Assembly (NCBI GenBank): GCA_902604565.1
Contig: CACKZF010000004.1
Span: forward strand, 1-48,531
DNA: 48,531 nt
Reading direction: 5' to 3'
Source: an uncultured Pelagibacteraceae bacterium
GTDB taxonomy: Bacteria > Pseudomonadota > Alphaproteobacteria > Pelagibacterales > Pelagibacteraceae
In this document: positions 11,505 to 20,822 of the stretch, one piece after another
How the letters are laid out: the number at the start of each line of letters is the position of its first letter
How positions within the stretch are numbered: the stretch's first letter is position 1
Translations under genes and position numbers: made by a program
The notes under the pieces: model-generated
What the model was told of the DNA's origin: nothing
Seen by the model: only the letters and a program-made list of their open reading frames with translations
Databases searched by the model: none

Positions 11505-12929
11505 ATGAGTCAAATTGATACAAAAATTGGTCCAAAAATCAAAGCATTTAGAAGGCAATTAGGAATTCAAGCTAACAAACTAGCAGAAGAAATGTCTATT
11601 TCACCAAGTTATTTAAATCTAATAGAGAGTGGAAAAAGAAAAATTGATGGAGATTTACTTTTAAGGGTTTGTGATAAGCTAAAAATAGAGCTTTCAGACC
11701 TCACAAGTAAAACTGACATAAATCTTGAGAACAATATTTCTGAATTATTGGGTGATGAACTTTTTGAGGATCTTGATATTCTTGGACCAGAAGTAAAAGA
11801 TTTAGTTAATACAAATCCCAAAATTGCTAAAGCTTTAATTAAACTAGGTGACAACTTTAAACAAAAAGATCATGAAATTTTTAATAAATTAGAAAATATT
11901 TCAGGCAAAATTATTGATGGGAGAAAAAACGCATTTCCTGGAGAAGTAATTTCAGATTTTTTACAGGAAAATAAAAATTTTTTTCCAAAATTAGAAGAAT
12001 TTGCAAATCAGATATTTGATAAAGTAAAACAAAATAATAGAACAAGATATATTGCCTTATGTCAGTTTTTAAAAGATGAATATGGTATAACTGTAAAGGA
12101 TGTAATACCTAAAGAAGGAAAACCATTTTCAAAAATATATAAAGTAAAAGATAAAGAATTATTATTATCTGACTATCTTTCTCTTGAAACTAAAAAACTT
12201 TTTGCTGCAGCACAAATTTCACAAGAAGGTGCATCAAAAGAAATTGATGAATACATTTCTACATTTAATTTTCCAACTGAGGAATCTAAAAAATTAACTA
12301 GGGTTGCACTTTTAAATTATTGTGGTGCTGCAATATTAATGCCTTACTCTCTTTTTCATAAAGAATGCAAAGAATTAAAATATGATTTGGAACTTTTACA
12401 AAATACATTTGCTACTTCTTTCGAACAAGTAGCTCATAGAGTAACATGTTTACAAGATCCAAAACTTCCTGGAATACCTTTTCATTTTTTAAGAGTAGAT
12501 GTTGCTGGAAATATTTCAAAAAGATTCTCATTATCAGGTATAGAGATACCAAGATATGGAGGAGCTTGTCCAAGATGGAATGTCTACTCAGCTTTTTCAA
12601 GACCAGGTGTTATTCAAGCAGCAGTTAGCAAAATGACTAATGGAGAGAAATATGTTTGCATAGCTAAAACAGTAGAAAAGGGTGTTGGAAGATATGGACA
12701 AAAAAAAAGTATGTTGTCTATAGGTCTTGGTTGTGAAGCAAAATATGCAAAAGAATTTGTATACACTGAAAATTTAGATCTTAGTGATAAAAAATCGGAA
12801 TTACCTATTGGAGTATCATGCAGAACATGTGATAGACTTGATTGTTCACAAAGAGCTTTCCCCCCTCTTCATAAAAAATTTGATGTAGACATTAATTCTA
12901 GAGGTGTTTCAGTTTACGTAAATGAGTAA
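11505..12929 (+). CDS. XRE-family short-chain fatty acyl/glyoxylate-type transcriptional regulator (RamB/ScfR-like)
   Basis: N-terminal HTH (GIQANKLAEEMSISPSYLNLIESGKRKI), C-terminal Cys-rich SCRTCDRLDCSQRAFPPLHKKFDVD typical of RamB-like regulators; divergent from aceA. Confidence 0.88.
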   Translation: MSQIDTKIGPKIKAFRRQLGIQANKLAEEMSISPSYLNLIESGKRKIDGDLLLRVCDKLKIELSDLTSKTDINLENNISELLGDELFEDLDILGPEVKDLVNTNPKIAKALIKLGDNFKQKDHEIFNKLENISGKIIDGRKNAFPGEVISDFLQENKNFFPKLEEFANQIFDKVKQNNRTRYIALCQFLKDEYGITVKDVIPKEGKPFSKIYKVKDKELLLSDYLSLETKKLFAAAQISQEGASKEIDEYISTFNFPTEESKKLTRVALLNYCGAAILMPYSLFHKECKELKYDLELLQNTFATSFEQVAHRVTCLQDPKLPGIPFHFLRVDVAGNISKRFSLSGIEIPRYGGACPRWNVYSAFSRPGVIQAAVSKMTNGEKYVCIAKTVEKGVGRYGQKKSMLSIGLGCEAKYAKEFVYTENLDLSDKKSELPIGVSCRTCDRLDCSQRAFPPLHKKFDVDINSRGVSVYVNE

Positions 12930-12937
12930 AAAATAGC

Positions 12938-14092
12938 TTACTGCTGTTTTTGCCTTTTCTTTGAAATAAGCTGTGTAAGAGAGTCAACCATCAAGTCTGA
13001 AGCTTTAAATATTTCATTGGCTTTAAATTCATGAGACATATTTTTTTCCTCATTTGTCTTATCTTCTATTATTATTCCTTTATCAGGTGAATTATCCTTT
13101 ATATATATTAGAATTAACCACTCATCATCTGAGGACTCGTCCCACTTAATAAATATTTCTCCTGTCTCAAACCTTTTGTCTATACATCTAAAAATAGACA
13201 TATGTCTCGTGATATATCTTTTATTTAATTGAAAAACCAAACTGTTGGCACTTCTATAAAAACTTTCTAAAGCAAACTCAATTTTCTGTCTTGCTAAATT
13301 ATATTCTCTCTCTTTTTGAAGGAGAGCTAATCTATCATCAGCCTCATCTGTCTTTACACCAAGAGCCTCGACTCTCTCTCTAATTTTTTGGTCTCTTATA
13401 AGTCTGTACTTATTTTTTAAATTCTCTATTCTTTGCTGTAATTCTCCATAGTCTTCTCTTTTTTCTTTTAAGGAAATTTTTTCAAGTTTTTCTAATTCTT
13501 TTACTTCTCTAATTCTAAATCTTTCAATCTGTTTTTGTATCCTTAATTCTTGTAAAAATTTCTTTTGTCTCTCAGATTGCTCTTTTCTTAGTAGAGCTTG
13601 TTCTTTTCTCAAAAATAATTTTAAATCTCTTGCTCTTAATTTTTCTATTCTTTCTTCATCCTTTAGTTGTTGCTCCTTTATTTTTAATTGCTTTTCTTCA
13701 TGTAGGATTTTTTGTTTCTTAATTTTTTCTTTTTCTTTATCTTTTTTTTCAATTTCTATTAATTTTAATCTCCTTTTTTCATCTTTTCTTTGAGATTTAA
13801 ATTCATTTATTTTTTCGTCTATTGAATTAAAAAATTTAGATAGACGTCTATCAATTGCAAAAATATCAAATTTGACTTTGACATTTAATTTAGATTTTAA
13901 ATTTTCTTCTACTCTTACTGATTTTGTAATTAAATTATTTTTAATTTTTTTTTTTATGATTGATTTTTTTCGAATATTTTTTTTTTTTTTAGCCTTGGGG
14001 ATTTTTTTCTTTTTTACTTTTTTTTTAATTTTTGATAGAAATTTTGTAATTTTTTTCTTCTTCTTAACTTTTTTTTTTTTATTTTTTTTCAT
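12938..14092 (-). CDS. Lys-rich, long coiled-coil protein of unknown function
   Basis: N-terminus MKKNKKKKVKKKKKITKFLSKIKKKVKKKKIPKAKKKK, charged coiled-coil centre, compact C-terminal region (RYITRHMSIFRCIDKRFETGEIFIKWDESSDDEWLILIYI). Confidence 0.7.
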   Translation of the reverse strand: MKKNKKKKVKKKKKITKFLSKIKKKVKKKKIPKAKKKKNIRKKSIIKKKIKNNLITKSVRVEENLKSKLNVKVKFDIFAIDRRLSKFFNSIDEKINEFKSQRKDEKRRLKLIEIEKKDKEKEKIKKQKILHEEKQLKIKEQQLKDEERIEKLRARDLKLFLRKEQALLRKEQSERQKKFLQELRIQKQIERFRIREVKELEKLEKISLKEKREDYGELQQRIENLKNKYRLIRDQKIRERVEALGVKTDEADDRLALLQKEREYNLARQKIEFALESFYRSANSLVFQLNKRYITRHMSIFRCIDKRFETGEIFIKWDESSDDEWLILIYIKDNSPDKGIIIEDKTNEEKNMSHEFKANEIFKASDLMVDSLTQLISKKRQKQQ

Positions 14093-14122
14093 TATTACTG
14101 TTAATTATTTATCAGTAATATT

Positions 14123-15310
14123 TTAATAAATATAGTCCCGAGTATTAGGAACTGAGGTATTATCTTTTGATAATTGAAGCTGAAATACAACCTGATCCCC
14201 CCATTTGAATGCCATTTCACAACTAGCCAAGTAAAATTCCCACATTCTAAAAAATTTTTCATCAAACATGTCTAAAACTATGTCTTTTTTCGATAAAAAT
14301 CTTTCTTTCCAATTCCTAAGTGTATGCGCATAGTGCATTCTGAGAACTTCAATATCTGAAACAATTAAACCTGAGTTTTCAATAGGGTTTGCAACTTCAC
14401 TTAAACTAGGAGTATAACCCCCTGGAAAAATGTACTTTTGTATCCATGGTTGTGGATCTCGTGGTGGCATCGATGAACCAATTGTATGAATCAATGCAAT
14501 TCCTTTTTCATTCAAAAGTTTAAAGACTTTGTTAAAATATGTTTTATAAAATTTTCTTCCTACATGCTCAAACATTCCAACACTTACAACTCTGTCAAAT
14601 TTTTCGTTTAGTTGTCGGTAGTCAATAAGTTTAAACTCAACTTGGTTAGATAGGTTCATTTCTTTTGCTTTATTCTTGCTATATTCAAATTGATTTTTTG
14701 ACAATGTTATGCCTGTAACGCTAGCTTTCGTTTCCTTTGCTATTGCTAAAGCTAAAGTTCCCCATCCCGAACCAATATCTAAAACCTTCTGATCTGACTG
14801 GATATTTAATTTTTTGATTATGTGATGAATTTTATTATTTTGAGCTTGTTCTAAAGTATCATTATCATTTTTAAAATACGCACACGAATATTGTCTATTC
14901 TCATCTAAAAATAAATCATAAAGTTTTTCAGATATATCATAATGATGAGCTACATTTTCTTTAGATTTTGCTATTTTGTTAAAGCTTGTAAGATATCTAT
15001 AAGTACCTCTCAATTTTTTTATTACCGCTCCATAAGAATTTATATTTCCTCTACCAATATTTTTAAATGCTAAATCTAAAAATTCTGAAATCGTTCCGTT
15101 CTGAATAACTAGAGATCCATCCATATAAGCTTCACCAAAATATAAGTCAGGATATAAAAGTAATTTTTGCATTAGTTTTTGATCAAGTAATTTAAGTACT
15201 ATTGGTGTTTCCTTTATAGGTTTTCCAATTACATATTTTTTTGAATTTGAGTCAATAAGTTCGAAACCATCGTATTTAAATAAATTATTTAAAAAACTTA
15301 CTAACTTCAT
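14123..15310 (-). CDS. cfa: Cyclopropane-fatty-acyl-phospholipid synthase family methyltransferase
   Basis: VAHHYDISEKLYDLFLDENRQYSCAYF; VLDIGSGWGTLALAIAKE; FPGGYTPS. Confidence 0.92.
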   Translation of the reverse strand: MKLVSFLNNLFKYDGFELIDSNSKKYVIGKPIKETPIVLKLLDQKLMQKLLLYPDLYFGEAYMDGSLVIQNGTISEFLDLAFKNIGRGNINSYGAVIKKLRGTYRYLTSFNKIAKSKENVAHHYDISEKLYDLFLDENRQYSCAYFKNDNDTLEQAQNNKIHHIIKKLNIQSDQKVLDIGSGWGTLALAIAKETKASVTGITLSKNQFEYSKNKAKEMNLSNQVEFKLIDYRQLNEKFDRVVSVGMFEHVGRKFYKTYFNKVFKLLNEKGIALIHTIGSSMPPRDPQPWIQKYIFPGGYTPSLSEVANPIENSGLIVSDIEVLRMHYAHTLRNWKERFLSKKDIVLDMFDEKFFRMWEFYLASCEMAFKWGDQVVFQLQLSKDNTSVPNTRDYIY

Positions 15311-15311
15311 T

Positions 15312-16196
15312 TTATGCTGCTTTTAATATCTCCATATTAAAATTAAGTTTCTTTAAATTCGCTAGAAGATTATTTTTCTCTGCTTCATCCAATAATTTTA
15401 ATGGAGGCAAAAGGTTTTTATAAACTGAATTTTTTTGTGCCATTAGAGTATGTAGTCCTGAAATTAAGTTATATTTATCAAATGACATTCTTACATCACA
15501 CAAATTTTGATTTGTTTCTAATGATAAATTATTGTTAAAATTATCATAAATTTCTCTAGCTAAGTGACCCGTAACATTTGTAGTTGCTGTAATTATCCCG
15601 TCGCATCCAAGCTCTAATCCTTTTAATAATTTTGCCTCGGAACCTGGAAATATTGAAAAATTTTTTATTTTTAAAGTTTCAAATAAATTGTAACTACTAT
15701 CTTTCACACCAACAATTTGGTTAGGAAATTTTTTAACTAAATTTTCAACACATTGAACACTGAACTTATATCCGCAAAGCTTTTCAAAATTATATAAAAT
15801 GATTTTACAATCATTTATTTCATTTATTATTTTAGAATAGAAATTTATTACCTCTTCATCACCATATTTGTAATAAGCAGGAGGCATAATTAAAAAATTA
15901 CTAAAACCCATTGATTTTGAAATTTTCATTAAATTGATCGAATCAATTAAAGAATTCAAACCAGTTCCAATTATAAATTTATTTTTGTACTTGCTTTTAG
16001 GTAACTCATTTATTAATTGAATTTTTTCACTTAAGGATATCAGTTGAGACTGACCGGTACTTCCAAAGAAAACGACTCCATGGCAACCTAAATCAATAAC
16101 GTTTTCTGCGTGTTTAATGGTATTTTTAACATCTAATGCAAGATTTTTATCTAATACTGATAATCCTGCAGCATATACTCCTTTAATTTGTTCCAT
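15312..16196 (-). CDS. Dihydrodipicolinate synthase/N-acetylneuraminate lyase family aldolase
   Basis: GVVFFGSTGQSQLISLSEK, ILYNFEKLCGYKFS and IVGVKDSS motifs of the DapA family. Confidence 0.85.
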   Translation of the reverse strand: MEQIKGVYAAGLSVLDKNLALDVKNTIKHAENVIDLGCHGVVFFGSTGQSQLISLSEKIQLINELPKSKYKNKFIIGTGLNSLIDSINLMKISKSMGFSNFLIMPPAYYKYGDEEVINFYSKIINEINDCKIILYNFEKLCGYKFSVQCVENLVKKFPNQIVGVKDSSYNLFETLKIKNFSIFPGSEAKLLKGLELGCDGIITATTNVTGHLAREIYDNFNNNLSLETNQNLCDVRMSFDKYNLISGLHTLMAQKNSVYKNLLPPLKLLDEAEKNNLLANLKKLNFNMEILKAA

Positions 16197-16244
16197 TGTT
16201 AAAATTTATATAAAATTTCAAATTAGTAAAGGTTATAAAAACAT

Positions 16245-17198
16245 ATGAATATACTTGTTATACAAAACCGGATGGGTATTGGGGACATGGTAATTTTTTT
16301 ACCTTTTATTGAGGCAATCGCAAAAAAATATAATACATCCGTAACACTTTTAATAAAAGAAAGTACAAAAGCTAGAGAATATACAAATAATTTAAATTTT
16401 ATTAAAAAAATAATCTATTTAAAAAGAAACAAAAAAAATGATTTGCACAATGGTTTATCAGGCTTTTTTAATTTAAAAAATGAGCTCAAAAATAATTCAT
16501 TCGATAAAGTTTTTATTTTTAATTCATCCATAAGATATAGACTAATTTGTAAAATTGCAGGCATAAAAAATATATACCAATATCCACTGTTTGATAAAAA
16601 AGGACAACATGTTATTGAGGCTGCACAAAATTTATTAAATAAAATAGATTTAAATATAGAAAGCAATCCTCAAATTAAGGTTAATGAGAGTTCAATTAAA
16701 TTAGCTGCACATAAATATTCTATTAAAAAAAATAAAATTAATATTTTATTAGGAATTGGAGGTTCTGGTCCCACAAAAAGAATGCCGGCTGAAAAATTTA
16801 AAGAATTTATAGGTCTTGCTATTAAAAATCACGACTGTATGTTTTATTTGGCAACAGGTAAAAATAAAGAAGAGCAGCTAATACTTAATAATATATTATC
16901 ATCTTATAGAGAAATTTGTGTATCTCTAGATAATAATTCAATTTCAGAAATATTACCAATCATAAAAAATTGTAAAATTTCAATTTGTAACGATTCAAGT
17001 TTTAGTCACCTCTCTGCTGCTTTAAATGTTCCTACAATAGTTTTGATGTCTGATACCCCTTTACTGTATGGTAGTTACAGTCCAAATATGTATCCAATAA
17101 TTCCTGATGGAATGGAGAATGTTTCTCATAATTCAAACGGGAAAGAGAAAATTAACCCAGAGAAAATTTATAAAAAATTTAATTTAATTATTAGCTAA
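16245..17198 (+). CDS. Glycosyltransferase family 9 (heptosyltransferase-like)
   Basis: MNILVIQNRMGIGDMVIFLPFIEAI; ILLGIGGSGPTKRMPAEKF; ICNDSSFSHLSAALNVPTIVL. Confidence 0.85.
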   Translation: MNILVIQNRMGIGDMVIFLPFIEAIAKKYNTSVTLLIKESTKAREYTNNLNFIKKIIYLKRNKKNDLHNGLSGFFNLKNELKNNSFDKVFIFNSSIRYRLICKIAGIKNIYQYPLFDKKGQHVIEAAQNLLNKIDLNIESNPQIKVNESSIKLAAHKYSIKKNKINILLGIGGSGPTKRMPAEKFKEFIGLAIKNHDCMFYLATGKNKEEQLILNNILSSYREICVSLDNNSISEILPIIKNCKISICNDSSFSHLSAALNVPTIVLMSDTPLLYGSYSPNMYPIIPDGMENVSHNSNGKEKINPEKIYKKFNLIIS

Positions 17199-17700
17199 TA
17201 TTTTTTATCACAATTTCTTTCGCTTCATTCACTATTGAGGCTAGCCTAGTAAGCTCTGGGCTTACGTCTGGATGAATTTTTTTCATGATAGATTTATATG
17301 ACTGCATCACTTGGGTTTTAGTATATTTAATGTCAGATTTTAAATTTAGTATCTTATAAGCCTCATCTAGGGATAAGCTTTGTTTATTTACAGATTGATT
17401 AAAATTATTAAAATTAAATCTTCCCGAATTTCTTAAAACTCTAAAAAGACCCCATAATCTAAGAAGTTGAAATAAAGATATCCCAGCTTTAGTTTTTATC
17501 AGTGGTAAGATTGCAAGTACGAAAGGTAATGAAAATATATATCTTCCAGCATAGGCCATTATAAAAGCCAATACTATTGCAGAAAAAATAATTAAAATTC
17601 TTATAAATTTTGAAATTTTTTTGGCTGAGGTCCTAGCAAACCAAGTCAGAAGAACATATACAATGACAAAAATAATCAGTGTTATAAAAAAAATATTCAT
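17191..17700 (-). CDS. Membrane-anchored J-domain protein (TIM14-like)
   Basis: N-terminal TM segments; C-terminal YKSIMKKIHPDVSPE (HPD). Confidence 0.78.
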   Translation of the reverse strand: MNIFFITLIIFVIVYVLLTWFARTSAKKISKFIRILIIFSAIVLAFIMAYAGRYIFSLPFVLAILPLIKTKAGISLFQLLRLWGLFRVLRNSGRFNFNNFNQSVNKQSLSLDEAYKILNLKSDIKYTKTQVMQSYKSIMKKIHPDVSPELTRLASIVNEAKEIVIKNIS

Positions 17701-17718
17701 ATATTAATTCATTTCAAA

Positions 17719-19794
17719 ATGAAATTACCACAGCTTGAAAAGAAACCTGAAATAAAATCTTGTCACAATCAGACGTGGACGGATGATTATAGCTGGATCC
17801 ATCAACCGAATATTCTAGAGGTTTTAAGGGATAGCTCCAAACTTTTGCCTGAAGTAAGAAAATATTTGGAAGATGAGAATGAGTTTTTTTCCGATCAAAT
17901 GAAAGATACTAAACATATTCAAAAAAAACTTTTTGATGAAATTAAAGCAAGAATCAAACTGGATGATGAGTCACTTCCTTACAAAGATAAAAATTATGAG
18001 TATTGGACTAAAACTACTGCAAAAGGAAATTATTCCATTAAATTAAGAAAAAAAATTGGTGAGGAAAAAGTTGAGGAAATATGGAATGGCGATAAAGAGA
18101 AGGATAAAATTAAAACAGAATATTTTGGTTTAGGAGACTTAGAGGTAAGCTTTAACGATGAGTTTCTAGGATATTCTTTAGATTTGAAAGGATCTGAGTA
18201 TTATACAATTTATATAAGAAACATAAAATCTGGAAATTTAGTCACTGAAAAAATTGAAGAGACGAGTGGTAGCATCGAATTTAGTTTAGATGATAAATAT
18301 ATATTTTATTCTAAATTAGACGAACATCACAGGCCTAGAACTATTTATAGACATAAAATTGGAACAGCAACAAAAGATGATTTACTGATCTTTGAAGAAA
18401 AAAGTGAGGCATTTACTGTTGGTATTGGCTTAAGTTCAGATGAAAAATATTTTATGATTACAAGTTCCGATCATAACACCTCGGAACAATATTACTTTAG
18501 AGTTGATGAAAATAATCCAAATCCTAAATTAATCCAAAAGAGAAAAAGAGGTATAATTTACTCAGTAAACTCTTGGGATAACTATTTTTATAAACATACA
18601 AATGAAAATGCTGAGGATTTTAAAATTGATAGGTGTACTGATTTAGTTAAACAAAAATGGGAGGCATTTGTTGCTGCAAAAGATGAAGTATTGATAGGAG
18701 GTTTAGTATTTTTAAGTAATTGGGTAATTAGATCTGAAACATCTAATGCACTTGGAAAAATAATTTTACGTGACCCGAAGACAAACAAAGAAGAAGAGAT
18801 AATTTTTAGTGAAGAGAAAGTAATCGTGCCAAGTATATCATTGACCCAAAAAGATAAAAATACAGACAATGTATATTTATCATATTCTTCACCTAAAACA
18901 CCAGGAAGGACTTATTTATATAATTTAAAATCAAAAGAAAAAAAACTTGTTAAGGAACAAGAAATTCCTTCTGGACATAATTCAAATGATTATGTGGTTG
19001 AACGTATTGAATGTCCATCTCATGATGGAAGAATGATACCAATAACTATAACAAGACATAAGGATACAATTCTGGATGGATCATCAAACCTTCTACTATA
19101 TGGCTATGGTTCTTATGGAAATTCGATGTCTCCTGGTTTTTCATCTACACGACTAAGCCTCATTAATAGAAATATAATTTGGGTAACAGCACATATAAGG
19201 GGAGGAATGGAAAGAGGAATGAAATGGTGGAAGGAAGGAAAACTTTTAAACAAAAAAAATACCTTTGAAGATTATATTGCTGTTGGGAAATTCTTGATTG
19301 AAAAAAAATATACTTCTAAAGGAAAAATTATAGGTATGGGCGGTTCAGCAGGAGGGTTGTTGATGGGGGCAGTTGTAAATGCAGCGCCTGAGCTATTTTT
19401 GGGCTTAATAATGGCTGTGCCGTTTGTAGACTCCTTAACTACTAATCTTGACCATTCTTTACCGTTAACCATTGGAGAATTTGATGAATTTGGAAATGCT
19501 AAAGATAACAAGGATCATTTTGACTATATTTACTCATACGCTCCTTACAACAATATTAAAAAAATGGATTATCCAAATATTTTAATCACTACTAGTCTTA
19601 GTGACAATAGAGTTCTGTTTGATGAACCAGCAAAATTTACTGCAAAACTAAGAGACTATAAAACAGATAATAATTTACTATTATTAAAAACTGAGATGAA
19701 CGCTGGTCATGGAGGAAAATCTGGCAGAGATGGTGCAATTGAAGAAATAGCTCTTGATTATGCTTTTGCTTTAAAAATAACAGAAAAAATTTAA
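17719..19794 (+). CDS. ptrB: Prolyl oligopeptidase family, oligopeptidase B-like
   Basis: DDYSWIHQPN; GMGGSAGGLLMGAVVN catalytic Ser; AGHGGKSGR catalytic His. Confidence 0.92.
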   Translation: MKLPQLEKKPEIKSCHNQTWTDDYSWIHQPNILEVLRDSSKLLPEVRKYLEDENEFFSDQMKDTKHIQKKLFDEIKARIKLDDESLPYKDKNYEYWTKTTAKGNYSIKLRKKIGEEKVEEIWNGDKEKDKIKTEYFGLGDLEVSFNDEFLGYSLDLKGSEYYTIYIRNIKSGNLVTEKIEETSGSIEFSLDDKYIFYSKLDEHHRPRTIYRHKIGTATKDDLLIFEEKSEAFTVGIGLSSDEKYFMITSSDHNTSEQYYFRVDENNPNPKLIQKRKRGIIYSVNSWDNYFYKHTNENAEDFKIDRCTDLVKQKWEAFVAAKDEVLIGGLVFLSNWVIRSETSNALGKIILRDPKTNKEEEIIFSEEKVIVPSISLTQKDKNTDNVYLSYSSPKTPGRTYLYNLKSKEKKLVKEQEIPSGHNSNDYVVERIECPSHDGRMIPITITRHKDTILDGSSNLLLYGYGSYGNSMSPGFSSTRLSLINRNIIWVTAHIRGGMERGMKWWKEGKLLNKKNTFEDYIAVGKFLIEKKYTSKGKIIGMGGSAGGLLMGAVVNAAPELFLGLIMAVPFVDSLTTNLDHSLPLTIGEFDEFGNAKDNKDHFDYIYSYAPYNNIKKMDYPNILITTSLSDNRVLFDEPAKFTAKLRDYKTDNNLLLLKTEMNAGHGGKSGRDGAIEEIALDYAFALKITEKI

Positions 19795-19804
19795 ATAATC
19801 TTGT

Positions 19805-19835
19805 ATTGAAATTTTATATTAAATTACCATATATG
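19805..19835 (+). promoter_or_regulatory. Candidate heat-shock-type promoter for hsp20
   Basis: ATTG-N19-CATATATG; resembles the groESL element (CTTG-N18-TCTATATG). Confidence 0.4.
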
Positions 19836-19839
19836 ATTG

Positions 19840-19891
19840 GTAAGTCGCCTCATGGGGCTTACATAAATTAACTTGCTTAAACAAAAGGAGT
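19840..19891 (+). ncRNA. Candidate ROSE-like RNA thermometer in the hsp20 5' UTR
   Basis: Upstream hairpin GTAAGtCgCctcatGgGgCTTAC (19840-19862) then ACUUGCUU(19871-19878)-loop-AAGGAGU(19885-19891); UUGCU anti-SD with bulged G opposite AGGA, the ROSE hallmark. Confidence 0.6.
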
Positions 19892-19895
19892 AAAT

Positions 19896-20342
19896 ATGAC
19901 AAGTAAGGATCTATCTATCTTTAACTCACTAAGACCGTTTTCTATTGGTTTCGACGATATGTTTGACCAATTCGAAAGTATGCTTGGTAATGGTGGCATG
20001 ACAATGCAATCAAATTATCCACCATATAACATAAGAAAAACTGGTAAAGACAACTATTCAATAGAAGTTGCTTTAGCTGGTTTTAGTAAAAAAGATGTCG
20101 AGGTTGAGTTCGAAGATAATATATTAACTGTTAGAACTAAACAGCTTAATAAGTCTGAAGATCAAAATGTAGACGGTGAAATAATTCACAAAGGAATATC
20201 ACAAAGACAATTCGCAAGATCTTTTACTATTGCAGATGATGTAAAAGTAAATGGAGCTGAACTTAAGGATGGTCTTTTGACAATTGCTTGTGAAAGAATT
20301 TTACCAGATCACAAGAAAAAAAGACTTATTGATATTAAGTAA
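19896..20342 (+). CDS. ibpA: Small heat shock protein Hsp20 (IbpA-like)
   Basis: RPFSIGFDDMFDQFESML; YSIEVALAGFSKKDVEVEFEDNILTVR; QRQFARSFTIADDVKVNGAELKDGLL. Confidence 0.96.
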   Translation: MTSKDLSIFNSLRPFSIGFDDMFDQFESMLGNGGMTMQSNYPPYNIRKTGKDNYSIEVALAGFSKKDVEVEFEDNILTVRTKQLNKSEDQNVDGEIIHKGISQRQFARSFTIADDVKVNGAELKDGLLTIACERILPDHKKKRLIDIK

Positions 20343-20357
20343 TAAATTTTAACCTTG

Positions 20358-20379
20358 CTTGTGGGGTTCGCCCCACAAG
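20358..20379 (+). terminator. GC-rich hairpin between convergent hsp20 and a lipoprotein gene, probably a bidirectional terminator or 3' stabiliser
   Basis: Perfect 9-bp stem CTTGTGGGG-TTCG-CCCCACAAG; no strong T-run. Confidence 0.7.
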
Positions 20380-20380
20380 T

Positions 20381-20683
20381 TTAAAAACATCCACTAGAAC
20401 TAAAAGATATAATTGTTCCGCTAGCGTTGACTTCAAATCTTCGTTCACAAGGTACACCGTATTTTTTTGTTTTATAAATTAAAACTTCATTGCCAATATC
20501 ATTGACCATATCTTCGTTAGGAGCCCCTAATTCTAACTTCATTTTATTGACATCTCCACCAACAAATAAACCATATTTTTTATTTTCATTTTCAACAACC
20601 TCGTCAGTTTTATTTTGAATAGTTTTACAGCCTGCAGTTAAAAAAAGTATTGATATTAATGTAATAGCGAATCTAATTTTCAT
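20381..20683 (-). CDS. Small putative lipoprotein
   Basis: Signal peptide with lipobox MKIRFAITLISILFLTAGCKT. Confidence 0.7.
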   Translation of the reverse strand: MKIRFAITLISILFLTAGCKTIQNKTDEVVENENKKYGLFVGGDVNKMKLELGAPNEDMVNDIGNEVLIYKTKKYGVPCERRFEVNASGTIISFSSSGCF

Positions 20684-20822
20684 AATTTATTTATAATACT
20701 GAAATGTGACAAAAGATTAACTTAAAAGTTGAAAAAAAAATAAGTTTTCCATCAAAATTAGATAAATATAATGTATTTATATTACTTAATTCTTTATTTT
20801 TATTACTATCAAACCGATTCTA

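Noticed and set aside
12412-12628. ORFs 12412..12600 (-) and 12446..12628 (+)
   Set aside because: Out-of-frame within the RamB-like regulator gene.
13935-14090. Long T/A homopolymer runs as phase-variable tracts
   Set aside because: They encode AAA lysine codons in a Lys-rich tail; in an AT-rich genome without other contingency loci this is not evidence for phase variation.
13872-14126. Phe-rich plus-strand ORF
   Set aside because: Poly-F is the reverse reading of the poly-Lys tail of the 12938..14092 gene.
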